A DNA stretch of 64,000 nucleotides from positions 11,619,317 to 11,683,316 of the forward strand of contig JAJEKV010000006.1 in assembly GCA_021234155.1 (NCBI GenBank). The letters run 5' to 3'. The notes under the pieces were generated by a model. It had not been told where the DNA came from and made no database searches. It was given only the letters and a program-made list of their open reading frames with translations. Each line of letters begins with the position of its first letter. Within the stretch, counting starts at the first letter, position 1. Source of the DNA: Isoetes taiwanensis (Eukaryota > Streptophyta > Lycopodiopsida > Isoetales > Isoetaceae). Shown here in pieces: positions 48,426-61,219 of this stretch. A program made the translations under genes and the position numbers.

Positions 48426-49100
48426 TCAGCTGAACTTATCCTCAAGACTCCAGAGTTTTGCTGCCTATTTTGGTATTGTTGTTAGAAGCTTTCTATTGAC
48501 TATTAGGTTGTGTAAAGGTACTCATAAAGAATTGCATATAATAGGAGTTTTGTTTCCTCCCTTAGAGATACGTATGATGTATGTAGACGATCCCTTGAAC
48601 TTAGAACCTTGACTGACCTTAACTTGGTTTTCCACCATTCTTCTATCAAATGCTTCTATTCTTGGTTTTGTTTCCTCCCTTAGAGATACGTATGCTTCTA
48701 TCATATATATACACATCAAATCCTAATCATCATGTCTAAATAAAAGACCAATAGAGTTAATATGATTTATGTAACAAATCATCACGAGTATCTGAGTACT
48801 ATTTGAAATTTGGTTCTTCCATACTATTAGATCTGGATATTTTTACTAAATAAAACATAAATTACATCATGCAAACCTCATCAAGATGCGTCACTTACCT
48901 ACAATACATGTTGTTAATCCATGCAAAGTAGTTTCAAAGATGAGTTGTGGAAGCAAGTGTCATGAATAAACTACATTGAATTTAGGAGATAGAAGCTTGA
49001 TCATAAAACAGATTGGCAAAAATGAAGAGCGTGCTAGAGGAAGGAGAATGCCTACATATGTATAGTATCTACATGACAATGAGAGCCTCAACATAACGTC
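48426..49100. other. Stretch without a recognisable gene; 30-base direct repeat
   Basis: GTTTTGTTTCCTCCCTTAGA followed by GATACGTATG occurs at 48547-48576 and 48665-48694, identical. Nothing else is recognised. Confidence 0.7.
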
Positions 49101-49103
49101 TTG

Positions 49104-49650
49104 AGAAGGTATTGGAACTCAGCATCTCGACATTGTTGTGCTATAAATAGAGGCTTTCTAAAAGTTAGATTTGTTGAAAATATGGGCCACAAACATGGCG
49201 ATCAATGTTCGAATCAAGTGACCGAATTAGCAGGTAAGTTATATAGCTTCATATATTTTGGCTGGGCATTTTTTCATAAAGAGATTTTGATATTATACAG
49301 ATTTTGCATTGTTTGATCAGGTTTGCAGCGATGTGGTAAATGTTGCAGGTTGAGATGGCTTAATTATCTAAAACTGGCATAAAGCACGACGATTTCTCTG
49401 CTCAAGAAGAAAAGATCATTCTAGAACTGCATAGCACATTAGACAACATGCAAAACTATTGTGTTTGAAGACTTGATTAAGATAACCTATGAGGAGATTA
49501 ATTTTTATGTTGGTTTTATAAAGGAGGTTTAAGATTGCAACACAAGTTGCTGTGAAGAACGATAACGGTGATCAAGAACCATGTTAACTCAAAGAAGGAG
49601 ACTAAGAGGCTAGGCTTGGCTATCACTCACGTCCGGCGTCGGGCGAATTC
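49104..49650 (+). pseudogene. R2R3-MYB transcription factor pseudogene
   Basis: The second exon start reads GLQRCGKCCRLRWLNYLK (49320-49375), the conserved end of MYB repeat R2. After a one-base frameshift GIKHDDFSAQEEKIILELHS follows, the start of R3. The preceding exon ends HKHGDQCSNQVTELAG, and a plausible 87-base intron (GTAAGT at 49234, AG at 49320) sits where plant MYB intron 1 falls. Near 49567-49625 KNHVNSKKETKRLGLAITHV fits the end of R3 (KN.WN.HLKK.L...G.DP.TH). The ATG-proximal R2 start and most of R3 are unreadable and stops are present, so it is a pseudogene. Confidence 0.82.
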
Positions 49651-50099
49651 AAGGGGGTGCTAAAGAAGTTGCCTTCGGTGTTCGAATGTGATTCAGAAAT
49701 GCTTTATGGATGAAGCACAAGTTGGTATAAATTCTGATGTTGGAATGGGCGGTCCAGATTGTCCCGTGCAAGATCATACCACATGGATGACAGAGATCAC
49801 ATATCGTTCTAAATCAATGCAATAAAATTGTCCTGCTTCAAAGGACAATTGTTTAGTTGACACATTGTCGTCCCCATTGCGTTCTTTGTCGAATTCTTCA
49901 TGGAGATGCTGGCGGACCTCGAAGTTGGAGGTGCAATAATGCCATGGTGCTTATATCCTTAGGACTCGGATCCACAAAGTCTACCAGACATGCCCATCAA
50001 CTATGACTAGACAACGTGTGACATAAGCACACTTTGCACATACATATCAACCAAATGAAATCGCGTCGCATTGATTTTTGTTGCGTATACAGTAGTAAT

Positions 50100-51570
50100 G
50101 TATACAGGATGCTATAATCATCTCCCTATTTGCCCATATGGGTCCTCCTTATAGTAGCACTATATACCTTCGAGATGGACAATTGGTTGTTTCTTCTTTA
50201 TTTTCTTCTAGGTTCTGTTTGGATGTTGAGTTGACAAATAATGATAACATTTATAAACATACATCAAAAACAAAAAAATTCACTTTTTTGTGGATTATTT
50301 TTTCTGGTTTCTGGATCTGGAGAAATAGACTGCACTTTTTTTTTCTTTTTTATTGATTCAGATTCTGCCTGATCGATCAGGGAAGCTCTGATACAACAGA
50401 ATGAGTTGTGATTGTAGAATCTTCGATTTACTTGGGGCTGCTGTCGATTTCTCAACTGGCTATATGAAGAAAATGATGGCTTGCTCTATGAAGCTATCCG
50501 GATGTGGGTTTCCTTCTGTTTCCTTGTTTTTCTGTTTCTTTCAGGTGTTGCACCTCAATGAAGATATAGAGTTATGTTTCGCTTCCTCCTCTTCATTTCT
50601 CTGAGTTATTCTGTTTATGCAAAAAAAAAGGATGTGTCTGTCTATGCAAAAATCTTTCTCTTGTTGGAGCAGCCTTGTCAGTCACTCTGTTCAGATTTCT
50701 TATCAGTCTGCCATAAACTTGTAATTCTACTGCCTTATGGGTGCCAGATTCGAGATTTTTCTTTTGGGTTGCTGCCATCGATCCTACATATATGATAGAG
50801 TCATATATAGCTTAGTTTATTTTAATAAAGACAGAAACTTCCTCCTCTTTCATTTTATTTTGCAGCTCAGATCTTCTTCTTCCACATTAAGGATTTCCTT
50901 CTAGATATGTGCTAAGATCTTCTAGATTTCTAGCTAAGTTAAGTGCTTGATTTCTTTGATGTAGTTAAGTTAAATCTCTGATAGATTATGCTAGTTGATT
51001 TGTTTTATTTAGTTGCTCTTTGCTAATTTTGTCATTTCTGAAAATGGCATAAGCATGCGGAATCTCATATAATGGTCTTCTTTTTCTTCCTCTTTAGAGC
51101 GAGCAATTTTGATTCAGCTGCGGGCTTCGAGTATGTGGTATTGTGTGCAGCGAGAAAATGCAATTGAACCTTGGCTTTTTTGCTGCTTCAGATGACCCAA
51201 CATATGATAGCCCTCCAGATAAAGGCAAGCTTCTTCACGCGAGGCCAATCTGCAAGAAACAAACCCAACAGCAAGTATTGAGGACCGCCGTATTTAGAGT
51301 CCCCGGATGTGGTATTTCCGGATGGGGTATTTCCGGACTTTTTTTTTATTTTCGGCCACCCATTATCATCCATTATCATCCAGTGTACACTTCGCAGTTT
51401 CAAGCCTAGAACCAACAGTTTTGGAGTATTTTTGGATCAACTCGATTCTATCTGAGCTCAAATTGCTTCTTTTCTTCAGCAAACCAACATCAAAGAGGCA
51501 GACAAAGTGATTAGAAGGGCTTTTGAAGCAGCTCAAGCCGCCCACGAAGCTGCAAGAATGATTTGACCAA
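50100..51570 (+). other. Possible transcribed region with intron-like segments
   Basis: T-rich tracts ending in TTTCTTTCAG (50538-50544 area) and TTTTGCAG (50860) resemble plant introns. A frame near 51150-51280 (MQLNLGFFAASDDPTYDSPP...) may join a short frame near 51484-51565 (IKEADKVIRRAFEAAQAAHE). An insertion-like block with GTATTTCCGGA repeats (51300-51345) lies between them. I cannot name a gene; it may be the remains of a small expressed gene. Confidence 0.35.
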
Positions 51571-52154
51571 ATATCCTCAGCTCACAAGACAGCTACGCTT
51601 TTGTTTTGTGGGCCGTAAAAGCCACTTTTGGCCGTGAATACCATTTTTTGGCTCTAAATACCACTCGATCATAACGTACCGGAATACTCACCTCAAAAGT
51701 CCGGAAAATTATTACATCTCGGACTCTAAATTACGGACGCCCATTGAGTAGACATCACTCTCAAGGAGAAAGTAAAATGCGCCCATTCCCAAATACATCA
51801 ATGTCGATTAAAATGTAGAAGCAATGCTCATCAAGCAATGCTAATGGTTTCAAGGCATTTTACAAACTTGGCATAAAGGGCTTCCAAGAAGGTCAAGCAG
51901 ATCAAGCGAGAACGACGTTGTCCTAAAATCGCCAACACTCCTTTCAAATTTACCATATTACTATTTACCTTTCAAAATGACAAAGTATGGCTTCTTCATT
52001 AGATGCTTTACACGTAATTTTAAAAGCTAACTTTTCCTTTAAATCTTGCTAATGAAGAGATGGATCACTAGCATAGTAGGAAGCAAGCGAAACATATTCG
52101 AAGGTAAGATTTTAAAACACAAATGTACAAGCAAGAAATTGGAAGGGTTGAGGA

Positions 52155-53090
52155 ATGGCAATGCAGGAGAGGACTCTATTTGCTGCACTGATATCAGTAA
52201 TAGTGATATGGCTAATAGCTCTAGGAGTGTTCGCCATCAATGTGTGGGGGTTAATAATAAGTGCACAAGCCCTGGGTGGCCATGAATTAAGAGAATGTGA
52301 CTTTAAGCTAAAGTGGGTATTCTTCATTGGCTCTCTAATGGCTTGTGGCTTATCCTTAGTTGCAACAGGGGGATCCCTTAGGTACCATAATGCCCCCATT
52401 TTTGATGACCCTATCCCCCCTCCTCGTGCTACTTGGATTTCCATTGAATCCCTTGCCTCTCTTGGGATTCTTGTCTGGGCCATTCTTGCATCTGTTTGGT
52501 ACCACGATATCCGTTTGGCTGGCGTATGTTCTCCATGGTTGGTCCATTCTGCTAAAAAGATGGTTTTCGTGCTATGGGTGGATGTTACTTGGGGGTTGTT
52601 TGTCCTTTTCCTTGTCTCTATAGTGTATTTTCTATTGGTGTTCTTCCTTTCTATTCGTCGTTCACAGTAAGTTTTTCTATCATAATAAAACTAACTCGAT
52701 TTCTTTCATGTGCCCCATAGCCCATTCAATATTAAATGTAATCTTAGATCCCAATGCTATGTACGTAAATCACATATCCAATGGATTTTTAACACACGAT
52801 GTAGTGAATCAGTTTTGAGATTCTCATGAGTAGATAGTCAAACAAGCCAACTCTAGTATCTCGGACCTTACACAACCTTCCATTTGTCGTTCTATCGTTT
52901 ACCACTTCTACAGATATAGCATTACTCTCTAAAAATATGAATATGCAATGCAGGTTTTTAGGCTAGTTTAGAAATTTCTTTCAACCATCCCCCCTACCCC
53001 TTCCTTTTGTTCCCCTTTTTTCACATTGCTTAAAAAATAATATTCTTGGTCATATGCAGGTCAGTGCTTGAAGATGTAACACATGTGTAA
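52155..53090 (+). CDS. Four-transmembrane protein, two exons
   Basis: The first exon (52155-52666) has an uninterrupted frame with four hydrophobic segments at about residues 8-32, 52-72, 95-116 and 138-166. Two extra charged loops lie between (around residues 76-90 with Pro-rich DDPIPPPRA, and near 120). In the ORF a stop follows codon 171, but GTAAGT at 52667 is a strong donor. A pyrimidine-rich stretch and GCAG at 53059 form an acceptor. Splicing keeps the frame and adds SVLEDVTHV, ending at 53090, for about 180 residues. No family is recognised; the topology would suit a small plant integral membrane protein such as a CASP-like or other four-helix family, but its motifs are not evident. 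It is the best intact-gene candidate in the window. Confidence 0.6.
52667..53059 (+). other. Predicted intron of the four-transmembrane gene
   Basis: 393 bases, GTAAGT...TATGCAG, with a long pyrimidine run at 52985-53028 upstream of the acceptor. Confidence 0.55.
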
Positions 53091-53856
53091 AGAGCATCAT
53101 AGAGCTATTGAGATTTTGATCTACATGATAGGTTAAGTGTTATCTAAATTGAATTGAGGAAATGACTTTCATCCTCATTTCTCTTGTATTATTTTGTTAG
53201 AGGCTTGGTTTTATTAGCCTTGGATTCACAATGAAGATTGAAATCTATAGATCGGTTTGCTCTTTCCTTCTTTTGTACTATTTGGTTGAATTGTACAGTT
53301 GCTTAAAGACTTTGTTAATATGTCTTTATCGTAATCGAGCAAAGGCAAATCCAACAAATTAAGGTCAGTTTATCACTAGTTTTGGCCTACTCTAGCAAAT
53401 ACATCCCTTGAAATCTATATTTTTCAAAATCTTATTGAAATTCCTATACCCCAATATGCTACATTGGAAAATGTTCAACCCAAACCTTTATGTCTCTAGC
53501 GATGCTTTTTAATAAAATTTGAAGGACGATAAACTTTATCAACATCCAAGCTAAAAAAGACGTGGCTAACATATGCAGCAAAGAAAATGTCGAGGTTAAT
53601 GATGATCCGCTAGATGTTCTTCGGAAATATACTTCATAAATACGATATTTCTAGGTTTCATTCACCTGCATAAGCCTATCATTATAGCCTTGTACAATTA
53701 TAGTAAGTGGAAAAGGGAGCATGGCTGCTATTATATAGCTTAGCTAACCTTTAGCTTAAGGCCATTTCCACATGGCCTCAACCTAGTGGGCACCCACCAC
53801 ATGGAAGCACCCCATTGGAGCCACGGGCGTTGATATGGAACCCTAACCTATAAGTA

Positions 53857-53880
53857 CCCTAACCCTAACCCTAACCCTAG
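53857..53880. repeat. Short telomere-like tract (CCCTAA)4
   Basis: CCCTAACCCTAACCCTAACC plus flanks, with two more CCCTAA words just upstream. The unit is six bases, not the seven-base plant telomere unit. Confidence 0.85.
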
Positions 53881-53972
53881 GCCACTTTTGGCTCCAATCT
53901 ACCTTTGCGGAGTTGTTCACTGGAATCTGCTTTGAACACTGCTCGTCAAGCACAGAACTCGTGATCGTAGGG

Positions 53973-54131
53973 ATGGCCAAAGGCAAAGACGCCATCAAGG
54001 GGAGGAGGAATCACTCGACTCATCATCAAGTCATGGAGACCCCTGTGGAGTTAGAGGAAGTTCGTCCGAAAGGTGGTATTCATAGTAGCTTCATAGAGAC
54101 TATCCGAACCCAGGGATTCCGCATGAGCTAG
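53973..54131 (+). CDS. Small open frame (53 codons), unrecognised
   Basis: MAKGKDAIKGRRNHSTHHQV... to a stop at 54131, hydrophilic. It could be a first exon or a retroelement fragment; there is no family match from memory. Confidence 0.2.
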   Translation: MAKGKDAIKGRRNHSTHHQVMETPVELEEVRPKGGIHSSFIETIRTQGFRMS

Positions 54132-57100
54132 TATCTTATCTTTGCTAGTAGAATTCCTAGAACCCTCGAAGTAGGGTTTGGAATCAGAATCAAACCCCTA
54201 ACTCAAGTTAGATGCATGTGATTAGATTGATATATTCCTCATTATTGATCATGTTACGTGATGTTGGTTGGATCTTATGTTGCACCTCTCTTGTGTATTA
54301 AGGGGTAGAGACCTAGTGGCTATCTGTAGTGATGATGCTTCTACTAGACCCCTTAGTTCCTAATATTATTATGTGGCTCCTCGTGTATAGAAACCCACCC
54401 TGGGCCACGGGCTATGGAATGACTTAACACCATACAATGGCAAAGAGAATGGGGTCCCTCAATGAGCGTATAATCGGGAGCCATAGTGGCCAGGGGGCTT
54501 ATACCGGGTCATTTCGCTTGAGCTGCATGGGTCCGACACTTCCTAGGTCAACGGTGCTGCCCTCACCCTCAGAGCTGTGCTGTTGGCTCATCTCTTGTTT
54601 TGGGGAGTTCGCTGGGGACGATCGTAGGTCGCCACGACCCCATAGCCACCCATGGAGCCACTTCAGGACTCCTGAAGGGGAGATGGAACCCTTCCTACCT
54701 CATCTAACGCAGATGCAAACCTTAGTAGACTTGGATGGGTGATACCATGACTAATGTGATCCCAGTTATAGGAGCCCATAGGGAAGGGGCCCCTGGGCAC
54801 CTCCGTCCCTTCGCATAGGAGGATATCTTGAGTGTGGGATAGATGGTACAATGGTCGAGGGTCGATGGGGGATTTCTACTTAGATGTATGACCCAAGGTC
54901 AGATATTTAGTAGGAGCATTATAATGGTCGTGAGCAATGTTCTTGGTTGAACAAGAGCTAGCAATCACCATATCTCCTCGACTTTAATAGTTTAACCGGG
55001 CCAGCAGGATGGAAATTTAGCATTGAACTCAAAAATGGGAGAGAAATTTTTTCTCCTAAGGTAGAGTCACAGTTAGGATAAAATTATAGATGCAGGGAAA
55101 AGGATGAGCCAAACATATTCTAGTAAGATTGAATAGAAATTCATGCATGAGCATCAAATTTCACCCAAAATGGATCGTAAGAATCATCCCAATCCGAGAC
55201 CTCAATGAAAAAATGGCTAAATCCATAATTAACACACCAAACTACTAGAAAAATTTCAAATTTTAATTATAATAAGGAATAACTATATAGTAGAGATATT
55301 TATTTGGGGGCTAATTAATAGGGCTATTAATAGTGAGGGAATATTCCTAGCTCCAAGAAGCATCTTCCTTTTAAATACTATTCTTGGGCCCCACTCTCCT
55401 AACGCACCCCCAAACCTCTCTTGATCTCCAGCCTTAAGCTAATCCAACTTTAACCAAGATACTTAATTCTCCAAATGCACAGCTAAGGAAATATAGGAGC
55501 CTCTGTGCGTGACCTTTCCCAAATGAAGCCCTCAAGCAGTAGGAGGCCTTCCATGTCTTTGACTATCTCTTTGATCTCCATGCAACCTTGACTCAACCCA
55601 TTACATGGACATCGATGCCAAGATGACTCGCCAGCTTCCACTGGGAAGTCACCCTTCCTTCAAGCAAGGGGGTGCACCTAATATGCACGATTGTTCAAGT
55701 GCATGAATGTAAAGGGTTTTTTATTTCTATAGTCGACCGGCCTACTACCGAAGTCTACTTCCAGCCTTGAACGGATCTCGAGCAAAGGCGTGGAAGGAGA
55801 GATCCCTAGGTATTCCATTTGGGGCGCCTTGATCCATTTCTACGACTTGGAGCTAGTGATAGGAGCCGGTAACAAATGTGTCTTCAAAAGCTCTACATAA
55901 ATATTGTGTATCTCTATGGCTTAAGATATCCTACAGTTTAAAGTACAGCCTAGATGGTCCGCCTTTGTGGCCCCTCGTCCGATTTATGATGGTGGTTTCG
56001 AAGTTTATGACTTAGTACTCCTTTGATCTTGCTTATAGCAATCATTCATAAGGCTTCCGGGATTTTATGCAAAAACAGCTCTATTTGTTCTATTCAAATT
56101 TCTTTTGCCATTTCTTTGCTGTAATTTCTAATTTTCAAGCTTGTATTTTATCCTTAGTTGTGGTCGAAGGAAACACAAAATTAAGAGGCCATGGATTTTC
56201 GCAAGGTTACATGGCTATGTTCTTGATTCTAATTTTGTAAGTATTGCCCGTAACTTGTTATTTTGTGCGTTAAAATTAACTTCTTTGATGAGAAGAGCTC
56301 TTCAGATAGTTTCATTGAGACTCATTCATTTCAAGACTATTGTCCCTCGATTTTCTTCATGAAAATAGTGCAAAGACCAAATTTTGCAAGATTTGCTCTT
56401 TGAAAACTCTATGATGACCTCTAACGTGGAAAGATTTTATGGAATGGTGGACTTGGTGAATGTATGGGGTCTCAGCTTTGGATAGCAATGCTTTTAGTGT
56501 AGTCTCCATTATATGTTAACTGGGTGTGCTTTTATAGATTTATTTGAAACCAATTGAGGGATGAAAGTAAGAGTGGTGAAACAAATTGACTATGATAGGT
56601 ATTGTTGCGGGATCAATCTTGAGGATGATGGCACTTTCATTTGTTGTGTCCTTAGTTAGTTGAACCCTCTAGAGGAGAATCCCCTTTTATTTGCAAATAT
56701 TTCAATGCTGCTTAATTACACGCTGTAGAAGAACAATGTAGATACTGGCGATTACTTCTTAAAACCTCAAAGAAGGAAATGCTCTACAATTAAAGTCACC
56801 ATAATTACCCGCCAGTTTCCGGAGCGATGCAAAGAGCTTAAAGCTATAGGATTCAATGATTAACCAATTGAGTCATGGTCACTAACATTTATAATTGGTG
56901 TTTTGACAAAACATAAAATGCCTTCATTTCAGAAGGGTGATGCGCATCATAAGAACATCAAGTTCCCACCATTCACAAAAGTATGTACCTAAATTAAAAG
57001 TTTTTCCTGCTAACCGTTTTTATCTTTTAAGTTTGGACATTGATATTTAATGGCACCGCCATATCATTTGACCAAGATATATCAATCTTAAAATTCCTTC

Positions 57101-57854
57101 CATTCTCGTACACTTTTGTGTCAGACGCAAAGACTTTTCACATGATCATCCAAAGGCTTTGCATATATAAGTATATCCTTTCATATCATAATAAATTTTC
57201 GCTTATGGTCAATGTGGAATGTACATAGGAACATTAATCATGATATGTCAAAGCAGATCATACCTTCAATATTTCGCAAATATAGTTTGGGTAATTCCAG
57301 AGTGCTAAAGGTAGCCATAAGTTTTTAAAATGGATTCTCACAGCCTAGATCCTTGCATGAGCCATCGCTTTCCAGACAGAGCTAATATTGGCTCGTCTTT
57401 TTTCTCGCCTTTACTAGTCCACTCAATCCTTCAATCAAGTAAAACCGATGTATAAGACCGTAAACAAATAAACTAAAAATATCTAAGGCAGCTTGTTTGA
57501 AAGCCATAAAAGAACATCCGCATTTAATAGATAGGATTCTTTTGACATGAGGGATTTCACCTAGATTGACCCACATAATTGCCACTTTTTTGGAATGACA
57601 TTGTTCTAGACCCGAAAGTGACATGGATTAGTTGTTTGCCAATGCTTTTGCAATGGCACCGTTTCTAGACCTAATCGACATGGATTTGTTGTTAACTCTC
57701 AAACAAACGCAATGAGTTATGTGTATGCAAAACAAATTTCACATGTTGATAAGACATCAATTAGGAATGAAAAAATGTTAAAGTCCCAAAGCTCCAAGAC
57801 ACTTGAAAATTGAAGTTCTCCAACTACATAAACTTTTCCTCGGGCCAGGACTCT
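54132..57854. other. Decayed sequence without a recognisable gene
   Basis: 54400-54900 is GC-richer than what follows. Frames of 60-100 codons occur but none is recognised. Positions 56660-56990 read as several blocks in related frames that may derive from a coding gene, but no family is evident. Confidence 0.4.
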
Positions 57855-58196
57855 TTATAGTGCCCCCAAGCCAATAAATATATGTAACAAGGAATGCGCA
57901 TTGTCCGACTTACTCCCTCCATCCAACAACAATAAAGCATAAATGGTCCACTTAATGCCTCCTGGGTTGGATCGGGCTTTTACGCAGTAATTCATGGGAC
58001 ACATGGGACAAATTCCCATGCATCTATCTTCTTTGAGTCCAAATAAGAGTATCAGTGGTCTAGATGTGCATCCTCTGTATCCAAGATAAACAATATTTAT
58101 ATTCTTGTTTCGCTCTAGATTGCTTGTAAGAAAGATGAGGGCATTTCCGTTTACCATATCCACTTCAAAATGTATTTTGTTTCTTTTTTTTTCCAA
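57855..58196 (-). CDS. Open frame of 113 codons, unrecognised
   Basis: An uninterrupted minus-strand frame with a Cys cluster (CMGICPMCPMNYC, about residues 58-71) and a hydrophobic stretch after it (about residues 83-90). Codon use is not clearly gene-like and no upstream or downstream partner is seen, so it could be chance. Confidence 0.22.
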   Translation of the reverse strand: MEKKRNKIHFEVDMVNGNALIFLTSNLERNKNINIVYLGYRGCTSRPLILLFGLKEDRCMGICPMCPMNYCVKARSNPGGIKWTIYALLLLDGGSKSDNAHSLLHIFIGLGAL

Positions 58197-58550
58197 ATCC
58201 TTTTAATAAATAATAACTGCTTTCTTTACCGTGTGCCTTCAAGTGAACGCTAATTTTGTACCTTCCAATTATTTGTAGTCAGAGTGATAAAGATGCTCGC
58301 TTTCAAATTTAAAAGTGAAGTTGCTACTGATTCCACCATTACAATAATAGAATCTATTGTCCTCAAGGAAAATTATTAGTACGGAAGGCTACTTTTAAGC
58401 ATGGGTTTCAAAATATCTAACATTCCAAGGACATTAAATGCTTTATAAAGTCAAGATGCACTACTCAAAGATGTGCATTGGGAATATGACATGGAATATT
58501 CTCACAATGAATGGTCGAGATTGAGCCGGAATATAAGCATTCGAGCTGCA

Positions 58551-58658
58551 TTATATGGATTATATGCATTGTACAAAAAATTGGGAGCAATATTCCCAAT
58601 CGCGTTATATGGATTATATGTAATGTACAAAAAATTGGGAGCAATATTCTTCAATTGC
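58551..58658. repeat. Tandem duplication, two units of 54 bases
   Basis: TTATATGGATTATATG then ATTGTACAAAAAATTGGGAG and CAATATTC; starts at 58551 and 58605. The period is a multiple of three, so it keeps a reading frame (LYGLYALYKKLGAIF repeated), but the surrounding frame is short. Confidence 0.92.
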
Positions 58659-58659
58659 A

Positions 58660-61219
58660 AGTGGTTATCTTCAAAATGCTTGCACACATAATGTTCCATT
58701 TAATTTTGGTAGTAACTAGTATTTTTCTCATATGTGGCCACAAACGTATTCACATGTTAATAGTTTTTGGTACCAACATCCAAAATCGCTCGCCCGGTCT
58801 ATACCATATTTCTTTTCCCTATAGTTCTCTAAGCTAGTTCTCATACATCATTCTAAGTTATAAGCCATTTCCATTCTAATATCACCTCTAATAGCATCTT
58901 CTAAGCTAGTTCTCAAGTCCAATGGTGTAATGGGAAAACATTTCGATTATTCACCTCCTCTCATGATAGACCTTGATCAATGTGCCATGTTTACCCCGAA
59001 CGTGGACTAACTAACGTGGATCAAGGTCCATAGGGTCCGCGTAAGCATATGTACTTTAAATGGAACCCCTTGTGACCTATGTCCTCGCCAAAAGGCGCCA
59101 AGCCCGGAAGGGATTATATAATTTGGTACAACTAATCGTGAATCTACTGATAGGGCTTTATAGTATGGATTTCACCCAAAAAGCCGTATATGTGGGTTTC
59201 TTGCATGACCCTCGAACGCATGGTGCCATCTCAATTCATATATAGAGGTGTGACTCGCCTCCAAGAGGAGGCAAGGGTGCCCTCGAGCTAAGTCAAGTCT
59301 TAGGTGGGGAACTGTGAGTCAAGAGTCAGCTTGTGGGATAGGACGAAGAACAGCCTCGCGGCCACGTTCAAGTACCAGAACCTTCTTTTATATCCAAAGT
59401 GGTGAAATAGACTTGGCCAAAAGTATACAACCATTGAGACTTTTTAAAGCTTTATCAAATGTTGCTTCAAACTTTTCAAATTTTAAGACTGTGACTCTTC
59501 TTCTTACCTTTGGCTAAACTTCTTTTATTAAAAACAAAAAATCTTTCTATCATTTGACTATTTTGCACTAATTCAAGATTTAAATATTAACCGGCATAGT
59601 AGAAATAAAGGTTATAGAGTATCATTAAAGTACACCAAACTTTGATGTAAAGCTTCTAAGTTTTGGCTAAACTCTTCCAATTTTTGCACTTATACTTTTT
59701 GTGATTAGCTAAAGTTGGACCTTAAATGGAGGTGTGGACGCGAAATAGACTTGGCTAATATTTTTTGGCCCAAAGGGGGACATAGTATAGCCGCTTTTTT
59801 CCAAAAAGGCCACAATTTTGCCATTTGGCTAAGTTTAGCCACTAATTTTACCCCGATGACATGAGTTGTGGCGCCCGCACGATATATCTCAAGACACGCA
59901 GCCTTCATCTCCTATTCATGCACTTCAAAAAATAATCACCGTGGTGGGGAATTCACTCTTGACCTCGCGACTCTCAACACGGTAGATCAAGTAAATCCAC
60001 GAGATTGAGGCCTTGGGAGTACGCCTACCACGACATCTCAAGCGAGGGACTTCCAAATTGAAGAAGACTACTTAATGTGAAGGGGATGACGCATCAAGAT
60101 GAGAAGAGAAGGCTAGCAAGAAGGATGGAGCCAGACAGCAAGGCATGATGAAGATATCGAGGGCCAATGAACCACCTTATAGGCGTCACTTCTATCTCCA
60201 AAGTGGTGATCATGATATAGAATATCTTTTTGCCTACATCCTCCATCTTCCATACCGCCAGCCGTCGGGCTCAGATCAACGGTGCTCATGGGGCCGACAG
60301 AGGGATCCCCATCGACTACTCCTATCAAGAAGTCCGAGAGGTGGCATAACGACATTCTGGCGCTCTGGAAACGGCTGTCCGAGCATTATGCATAATGAAA
60401 AGATAAGGCGATGTATCACCACCACCGCTTAGAAGGTCATCCAAGAGGGGAGGAGTTTCAAGCAAAAACGCAAAAGCAGTTGCAAACCGTGAGAGTTCGG
60501 TTTCAACCTAATCTGCTCGGCGCGTAATCATGTGGGAGGGCTGGCAAAGATCAACTTAGATAATGCAACCACCATGTGGAGGGGACCATGAAAAATCTCC
60601 TAGCAATACACATCTATGGTGAAGCCGCAAAAGGAAGGGTACAGATCACAATTTACGGACCCCAAAAGGAAGGCCCTTCAATACTATCTTCCAATCCTAA
60701 GCCAAGGCCACGATGATAGTATTCCATTAAGGACATCAGCCCACAAGTGGCAGTGAGTGAGGCACTTGTGATGGCGCCATAACATCCTCTTCAAAAGATC
60801 CGTGGTATTCCCATACCGACTTCGGCCAGGGTCATCTAAGACACGCTACGATGATGTAGTAGCAACACAAGACCACCACTTCCAGCCCTCAAATGGCTCG
60901 GTAATTAGAAGAGGGAGATCATCCTAAATATCTATGCAATGTCGGGTAAGGGTCTTCAACTCAAGGACATGAAGAACTTCAAGTCTATATACGCCTTTAT
61001 GACAAACCCCTTTACCCCTTTCTATGTACCAAAGATGTTTTAAAATTTCATGTACTATTATCTATCTTCTAAATAAAATTTTGCTTTCCACCGTATATGC
61101 TTGATATATCAACTATTATATAATATATCAACCATTATAACTCATTGTTAACTTCTATAAGTTGAGTTTCAACTTGATTTCCTTTTTATGGCTAACAAGA
61201 AGCTCTATTATAAATGACA
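58660..61219. other. Decayed sequence without a recognisable gene
   Basis: A TATA-like TATATAGAGG near 59240 and a related phrase (TC.AAAGTGGTGA) at 59393 and 60197 suggest fragments of a retroelement. Frames at 60113-60432 overlap on both strands and are not identified. Confidence 0.4.

Noticed and set aside
53740-54330. Similarity between 53.74-54.33 kb and 4.14-4.68 kb as a shared LTR
   Set aside because: Only a short stretch (TTGCACC...CTTGTGTAT...GGGTAGAG) agrees; too little to call a repeat family or LTR pair.
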